50,518 nt of DNA from the NCBI GenBank assembly GCA_964609975.1, contig CAZSTR010000010.1, positions 1 to 50,518 of the forward strand. Direction: 5' to 3'. The notes below the pieces were generated by a model that saw only the letters and a list, made by a program, of their open reading frames with translations, made no database searches and had not been told where the DNA came from. Shown here one piece after another: positions 46,478-50,518 of this stretch; position 1 is the stretch's first letter, and each line of letters starts with the position of its first letter. Source of the DNA: UBA5905 sp964609975 (GTDB lineage: Bacteria; Bacillota; Clostridia; Oscillospirales; Acutalibacteraceae). A program made the translations under genes and the position numbers.

Positions 46478-47266
46478 TCAAGACCGGGGCTTCAAAAAGG
46501 AATCCAGCACCCGGCGGCAAAGCGGCCATTGCTGGGCGAAAGCGAAATGCCCCGCGTCGGGGAGCACCACCAGTCCGGCGTCCGGGATGGACTGCTCCAT
46601 GCGCCGTCCGTCCGCCAGGGGGGTGGCGGTGTCCTTTTCTCCCCAAATCAGCAAAACCGACGCCTCCACGCGGGGGAGAAGGGGCGTCAAATCCTCGTTG
46701 ATACAGCGCACCATGGTTTGGCGCAGAATGGGGCTGGCCGCCTGATAATCCGTCGAGCCTTGCCGGTGGCGGGCGTTCTCCACGGCATCGGGCCAAATGC
46801 GGCGCACACCGGGCAGGGAGAAAAACTGCTTTATGGCCTTATAGCTATATACCTTCGCATAATAGCCCGGTCCCCGCTTCGGCCGAATTCCGGCGGCGTC
46901 CATGAACACCGCCCGTTCCACGGTCAGCGGCACCGGCCGCCGCGCCAACAGCTTTATGCTGATGCGGCCGCCGAAGGAATGATTCATGAGCACCACTCTG
47001 GACAGCTCCAGCTTTTCGGCAAAGGCCAGCGTCCATTCCACATAGTCGTCCACATACCAGGGAGTAGGTGGCTCGGCGGTTTCACCGAAGCCTGGCAAAT
47101 CCGGCGCTACCACCCGGCAATAGCCGGACAAATGCTCCAGCAGCAGCCGGTAGGTGGCCGCCGGGGCGCCCCATCCGTGGAGAAACAGCACCACGGGCTT
47201 ATGCTCCCGGTTTTCCGGGTCGGAATCGTAATAGGCTGTGCGCAGCCCCTGCACGGTGACAGTCAA
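46478..47266 (-). CDS. Alpha/beta-fold hydrolase
   Basis: A 262-residue alpha/beta hydrolase of the esterase/haloalkane-type group. The oxyanion motif is HGWGAPAATY, the nucleophile elbow NHSFGG (Asn where GxSxG has its first Gly), the acid in IWGEKDTATP, and the His in LPDAGHFAF, so the Ser-Asp-His triad is complete. The start is a TTG at 47266 with GGAGAA about 10 bases upstream; a GTG four codons later is possible. It has no signal peptide. It sits 27 bases before the MurF-like gene and may hydrolyse an ester, peptide or lactam product of that operon; no specific substrate can be named. Confidence 0.83.
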   Translation of the reverse strand: MTVTVQGLRTAYYDSDPENREHKPVVLFLHGWGAPAATYRLLLEHLSGYCRVVAPDLPGFGETAEPPTPWYVDDYVEWTLAFAEKLELSRVVLMNHSFGGRISIKLLARRPVPLTVERAVFMDAAGIRPKRGPGYYAKVYSYKAIKQFFSLPGVRRIWPDAVENARHRQGSTDYQAASPILRQTMVRCINEDLTPLLPRVEASVLLIWGEKDTATPLADGRRMEQSIPDAGLVVLPDAGHFAFAQQWPLCRRVLDSFLKPRS

Positions 47267-47306
47267 AATGCGGCTTCTCCTTTCGTGGAATGTGGAAGGG
47301 GATGAC

Positions 47307-48185
47307 TTATTGGGCGGTATAGGTGGTGATTTCGATGCTTTTCACGGTGACGGCCATTTTCGGCTTATTGTTGTCGTCCACCTCGACGGAGGCGATGGCA
47401 TCCACCACATCCATGCCCGCGTACACCTGACCGAAGACCGTGTGGCCGCCGGCTTCTCTCCAGGCACCGTCCAGATGGATATTTCCGCCGTTTTGGGCAT
47501 AAACCTCCCAAACCTCCTCCGGCACCAGCCGGGAATCGGGGGACAGACCGCCCTGCGCCTCGATGTAAGCATCCACGGTGGGATAATAGGAGGTGAAGGA
47601 GGTGCCGTAATAGTTGACATATTGGGCATACATGGTACGCAGGTTGTTCATCTGGGTGTTATAGTCATAGGCGCTCTTCAGCTGGGAGGCCGTTTTTCCG
47701 TCCGGCTTCGCCTGGTTGATGAAGAACTGGCTACCGTTGGCGTTGGTGCCGCTGTTAGCCATGGAGAGAGAGCCACGCAGGTTCAAGAGCTTCTGGTCGA
47801 ATTCGTCCTCGAAGCTTTTCCCCCAGATGCTTTCTCCGCCGGTGCCGTCTCCCTTGGGGTCGCCGCCCTGAATCATGAAATCGTTGATGATGCGGTGAAA
47901 GGTCAGCCCGTCATAATACCCGTTTTTCGCGTGAGTGACGAAGTTTTTCACCGCCTTGGGAGCGGCCTCCGGGAACAGGCGGATGGATATGTCTCCCATG
48001 GAGGTGTGCATGATGGCCACGGTGTCTCCCGCGGCGGGAAGCTCCGTCTGGAAGCCGTAGCCTTCATCGGTGTATACCGTCGAAACATTGTTTTTGACGG
48101 TTTCGTCATCCTTGTTGCCGCAGCCGGCGGCGGTGAACAGCAGAAGGGCCGCCAAAGCACCGGCGCCCACACGATGTTTATTCAT
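47307..48185 (-). CDS. Cyclophilin-type peptidyl-prolyl isomerase, lipoprotein
   Basis: A 292-residue cyclophilin (PPIase) exported as a lipoprotein: N-terminal signal peptide with lipobox ending TAAGC, then a cyclophilin core (GDISIRLFPEAAPKAVKNFVTHAKNGYYDGLTFHRIINDFMIQGGDP, GTNANGSQFFI, HTVFGQVYAGMDVVDAIASV). A 60-residue insertion rich in Tyr and Asn splits the core. It probably folds or isomerises surface proteins. AAGGAGCG precedes the ATG. It is a diverged duplicate of the cytosolic cyclophilin next door, with nearly the same ribosome-site leader. Confidence 0.92.
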   Translation of the reverse strand: MNKHRVGAGALAALLLFTAAGCGNKDDETVKNNVSTVYTDEGYGFQTELPAAGDTVAIMHTSMGDISIRLFPEAAPKAVKNFVTHAKNGYYDGLTFHRIINDFMIQGGDPKGDGTGGESIWGKSFEDEFDQKLLNLRGSLSMANSGTNANGSQFFINQAKPDGKTASQLKSAYDYNTQMNNLRTMYAQYVNYYGTSFTSYYPTVDAYIEAQGGLSPDSRLVPEEVWEVYAQNGGNIHLDGAWREAGGHTVFGQVYAGMDVVDAIASVEVDDNNKPKMAVTVKSIEITTYTAQ

Positions 48186-48242
48186 AGGAAGCGCTCCTTA
48201 TCCGTAATTTATGGAATATCCTGTGCATAAAAAGTGAATGGG

Positions 48243-48836
<594 letters not shown>

Positions 48837-48862
48837 GAAAAGCGCTCCTTTTCTTTGATTTT

Positions 48863-50299
48863 TTAATAGGCCTTGCCCCAGACCACCATTTTTTCGGCGG
48901 GGCGGCCACAGCAAACGCAGGTTTCCGCCACCGTTTCCTGGGTGAAGGGCATACACCGGCTGGTGACGCCGCCCTCCTCCTTCAGACGGTTTTCGCAAGC
49001 CAAATCGCCGCACCACATGGCTTTGATGAGGCCGGGCTTCGTCTCGGCGATGGTTTTTATTTCGGAGAAGGAGGTGGCGGTGTAGGTCATGCTCTCCCGG
49101 CGGGCGAGAGCCTTTTCATACAGCCCATTATGGACCGCCTTCAGCAGGGTGGGGATGGCCGTTTCCAGCTCGTCCAGCGACACCACCGTTTTCTCCCGGT
49201 TGTCCCGACGCACCAGCACGCACTGGTTGTTTTCGATGTCTCGCGGGCCGATTTCCAGACGCAGAGGTACGCCCTTCATCTCGTATTCGGCGAATTTCCA
49301 GCCGGGGCTGTTGTCACTGTCGTCCAGCCTCACCCGCGCCACGCCGGCCAGACGCTGCTGCAGCTCGCGCGCCTTCTCCAGCACGCCGGGCTTGTGCTGG
49401 GCGATGGGCAGAATCACCAGCTGAATCGGAGCCACCGCCGGCGGCAGAACCAAGCCGTTGTCGTCGCCGTGGGTCATGATGATGGCGCCGATGATGCGGG
49501 TGGACATTCCCCAGGAGGTCTGGTGGGGATATTGGAGCTTGTTTTTCCGGTCGGTGTATTGGATGCCGAAGGCGCGGGCGAAGCCATCGCCGAAATAGTG
49601 GCTAGTGCCGCTCTGCAACGCCTTTCCGTCGTGCATCATGGCCTCGATGGTGTAGGTGGCCTCCGCACCGGCGAATTTTTCCTTGTCGGTTTTCCGTCCC
49701 TTGATCACCGGGATGGCCAGCGACTCTTTGCAGAAATCCGCATAGACATTCAGCATCTGCTCGGTTTCGACGATGGCCTCCTGCTGGGTTTCGTGCAAGG
49801 TGTGTCCTTCCTGCCAGAAGAATTCCATGGTGCGCAGGAAGGGACGGGTGGTCTTTTCCCAACGAACCACCGAGCACCACTGGTTATACAGCTTCGGCAG
49901 GTCTCGATAGGAATGGATGATGTCCTTATAGTGCTCGCAGAAAAGGGTTTCGGAGGTAGGGCGCACACAAAGACGCTCCGGCAGCGCCTCTGCGCCGCCG
50001 TGGGTGACCCAGGCCACCTCCGGGGCGAAGCCCTCCACATGGTCCTTTTCCCGCTGGAGCAGGCTTTCCGGAATGAACAGGGGCATCATCACATTTTCAT
50101 GTCCCAGCGCCTTGAAGCGGCTGTCCAGATCCGCCTTGATGTTCTCCCACAGCGCTGTGCCGTAGGGGCGCACGATCATACAGCCGCGCACGCCGGCATA
50201 GGAAGCCAGCTCCGCCTTCTTCACCACATCGGTATACCATTGTGCAAAATCCTCTTCCATAGAGGTAATGGCTTCCACCATTTTTTTGTTATCTGCCAC
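48863..50299 (-). CDS. proS: Prolyl-tRNA synthetase, type 3
   Basis: A 478-residue class IIa prolyl-tRNA synthetase of the archaeal/eukaryotic-like type 3, which charges tRNA-Pro in the cytoplasm. The core has DFAQWYTDVVKKAELA, RPTSETLFCEHYKDIIHSYRDLPKLYNQW (motif 2 region) and HQTSWGMSTRIIGAIIMTHGDDNGLVLPP. The C-terminal zinc-binding-like domain has MWCGDLACENRLKEEGG and CVCCGRPAEKMVVWGKAY. I use the GTG at 50299 (GTGAGG upstream), which gives the usual MADNKKMVEAITSM start, over the ATG at 50332. It has its own promoter at 50357-50385. Confidence 0.94.
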   Translation of the reverse strand: MADNKKMVEAITSMEEDFAQWYTDVVKKAELASYAGVRGCMIVRPYGTALWENIKADLDSRFKALGHENVMMPLFIPESLLQREKDHVEGFAPEVAWVTHGGAEALPERLCVRPTSETLFCEHYKDIIHSYRDLPKLYNQWCSVVRWEKTTRPFLRTMEFFWQEGHTLHETQQEAIVETEQMLNVYADFCKESLAIPVIKGRKTDKEKFAGAEATYTIEAMMHDGKALQSGTSHYFGDGFARAFGIQYTDRKNKLQYPHQTSWGMSTRIIGAIIMTHGDDNGLVLPPAVAPIQLVILPIAQHKPGVLEKARELQQRLAGVARVRLDDSDNSPGWKFAEYEMKGVPLRLEIGPRDIENNQCVLVRRDNREKTVVSLDELETAIPTLLKAVHNGLYEKALARRESMTYTATSFSEIKTIAETKPGLIKAMWCGDLACENRLKEEGGVTSRCMPFTQETVAETCVCCGRPAEKMVVWGKAY

Positions 50300-50356
50300 G
50301 ATTGATTGCCTCACTTTCCAGGGGTCTACCATAACCCCACAATAATACAGTATATT

Positions 50357-50385
50357 AGTATAGCGTATTTTCCCGATTTTTTCAA
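50357..50385 (-). promoter_or_regulatory. Promoter for proS
   Basis: On the minus strand TTGAAA (50385-50380), a 17-bp spacer and TATACT (50362-50357). No T-box specifier or T-box sequence is seen before the start. Confidence 0.65.
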
Positions 50386-50472
50386 CCGAAATTCCAAACT
50401 TCTTCTCGGTTTTTCGGATTTTTGTGCGCGGAGGCGAACGGACGGCGGATTGACAAGGTCATTCAGGTGGAT

Positions 50473-50508
50473 TGCAAAAGTAACTTCCAGTTTGCACGAT
50501 TAACTTCC
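50473..50508. repeat. Right-edge direct repeats, possible insertion-sequence end
   Basis: TGCAAAAGTAACTTCC (50473-50488) and TGCACGATTAACTTCC (50493-50508) match at 13 of 16 positions with a 20-base period. Spaced direct repeats near a terminus are typical of IS21-type ends, so an IS may begin here, but no transposase is inside the window. Confidence 0.35.
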
Positions 50509-50518
50509 GGGGTTCCAA

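Noticed and set aside
50299..50332. The longer proS start (ATG at 50332)
   Set aside because: GTG at 50299 has better ribosome-site spacing and gives the family N-terminus; the extra eleven residues have no family support.

Overview
The window reads as chromosome from a Gram-positive, GC-rich member of the Clostridia, most likely an Oscillospirales-type gut anaerobe. The evidence is the HrcA/CIRCE-controlled hrcA-grpE-dnaK-dnaJ operon, RNase Y, a type 3 prolyl-tRNA synthetase, an IspH-ribosomal protein S1 fusion, lipoprotein signal peptides, and strong AGGAGG ribosome sites with sigma-A type promoters (TTGNNN, 17 bp, TATNAT). I see no rRNA, tRNA, CRISPR array or complete mobile element. Both window ends look like insertion-sequence or repeat edges. 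Assignment below class level is inference.

Layout. 0.3-2.5 kb: a flavodoxin-fold reductase, a membrane acyltransferase and a Nudix hydrolase. 2.7-6.1 kb: a sugar isomerase-like TIM barrel followed by two tandem Gfo/Idh/MocA oxidoreductases whose 3' ends have been homogenised. 6.1-8.6 kb: an attenuator-like leader in front of a decayed pnuC, a TM2-domain protein, a DUF2752 protein, and an isolated eutS-eutP pair with no other ethanolamine genes. 8.7-11.7 kb: RNase Y with a long structured leader, and a lone RnfD-like flavinylated membrane protein. 11.9-16.8 kb: an RpiR regulator, a YhiN-type flavoprotein, cytidylate kinase and the IspH-S1 fusion. 17-22.8 kb: a DUF5662 protein, a second TIM-barrel/oxidoreductase pair divergent from an AraC regulator, an M14 peptidase, ADP-ribose pyrophosphatase and a membrane protein. 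22.9-28.2 kb: a second AraC regulator, glutamate dehydrogenase, DUF378, an ACT-domain/UPF0210 pair and a small unknown protein.

28.3-35.1 kb: the heat-shock operon, then a PiT phosphate transporter with its DUF47/PhoU-like partner. 35.1-38.4 kb: a GH28-like beta-helix protein and an EamA transporter divergent from a third AraC regulator. 38.4-38.7 kb: a tandem 18-bp repeat interrupted by a short palindromic element. 38.8-41.2 kb: a polar amino-acid ABC transporter. 41.4-42.4 kb: a lipoprotein with an RsgI-like Asn-Pro domain. 42.5-50.3 kb: one minus-strand series (proS, two cyclophilins, alpha/beta hydrolase, membrane-anchored MurF-like ligase, D-Ala-D-Ala ligase, HprK-like kinase, PqqD-like protein) that could be a single operon.

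How it fits together. The peripheral metabolism points to oxidising and isomerising plant- or host-derived sugars or glycosides: two TIM-barrel/Gfo-Idh modules, three AraC regulators and a GH28-like enzyme. The most unusual assembly is the MurF-like/Ddl/hydrolase set coupled to an HprK-fold kinase and a PqqD-like peptide-recognition protein. The pair resembles the tailoring kinase and recognition element of RiPP clusters, but it sits in a cell-wall ligase operon with no visible precursor peptide. Other notable signals are an internal promoter and ribosome site inside ispH-rpsA that could make free S1, a terminator whose loop is the next promoter's -35 hexamer, and a striking bias for TAT over TAC tyrosine codons in an otherwise C-ending gene set.
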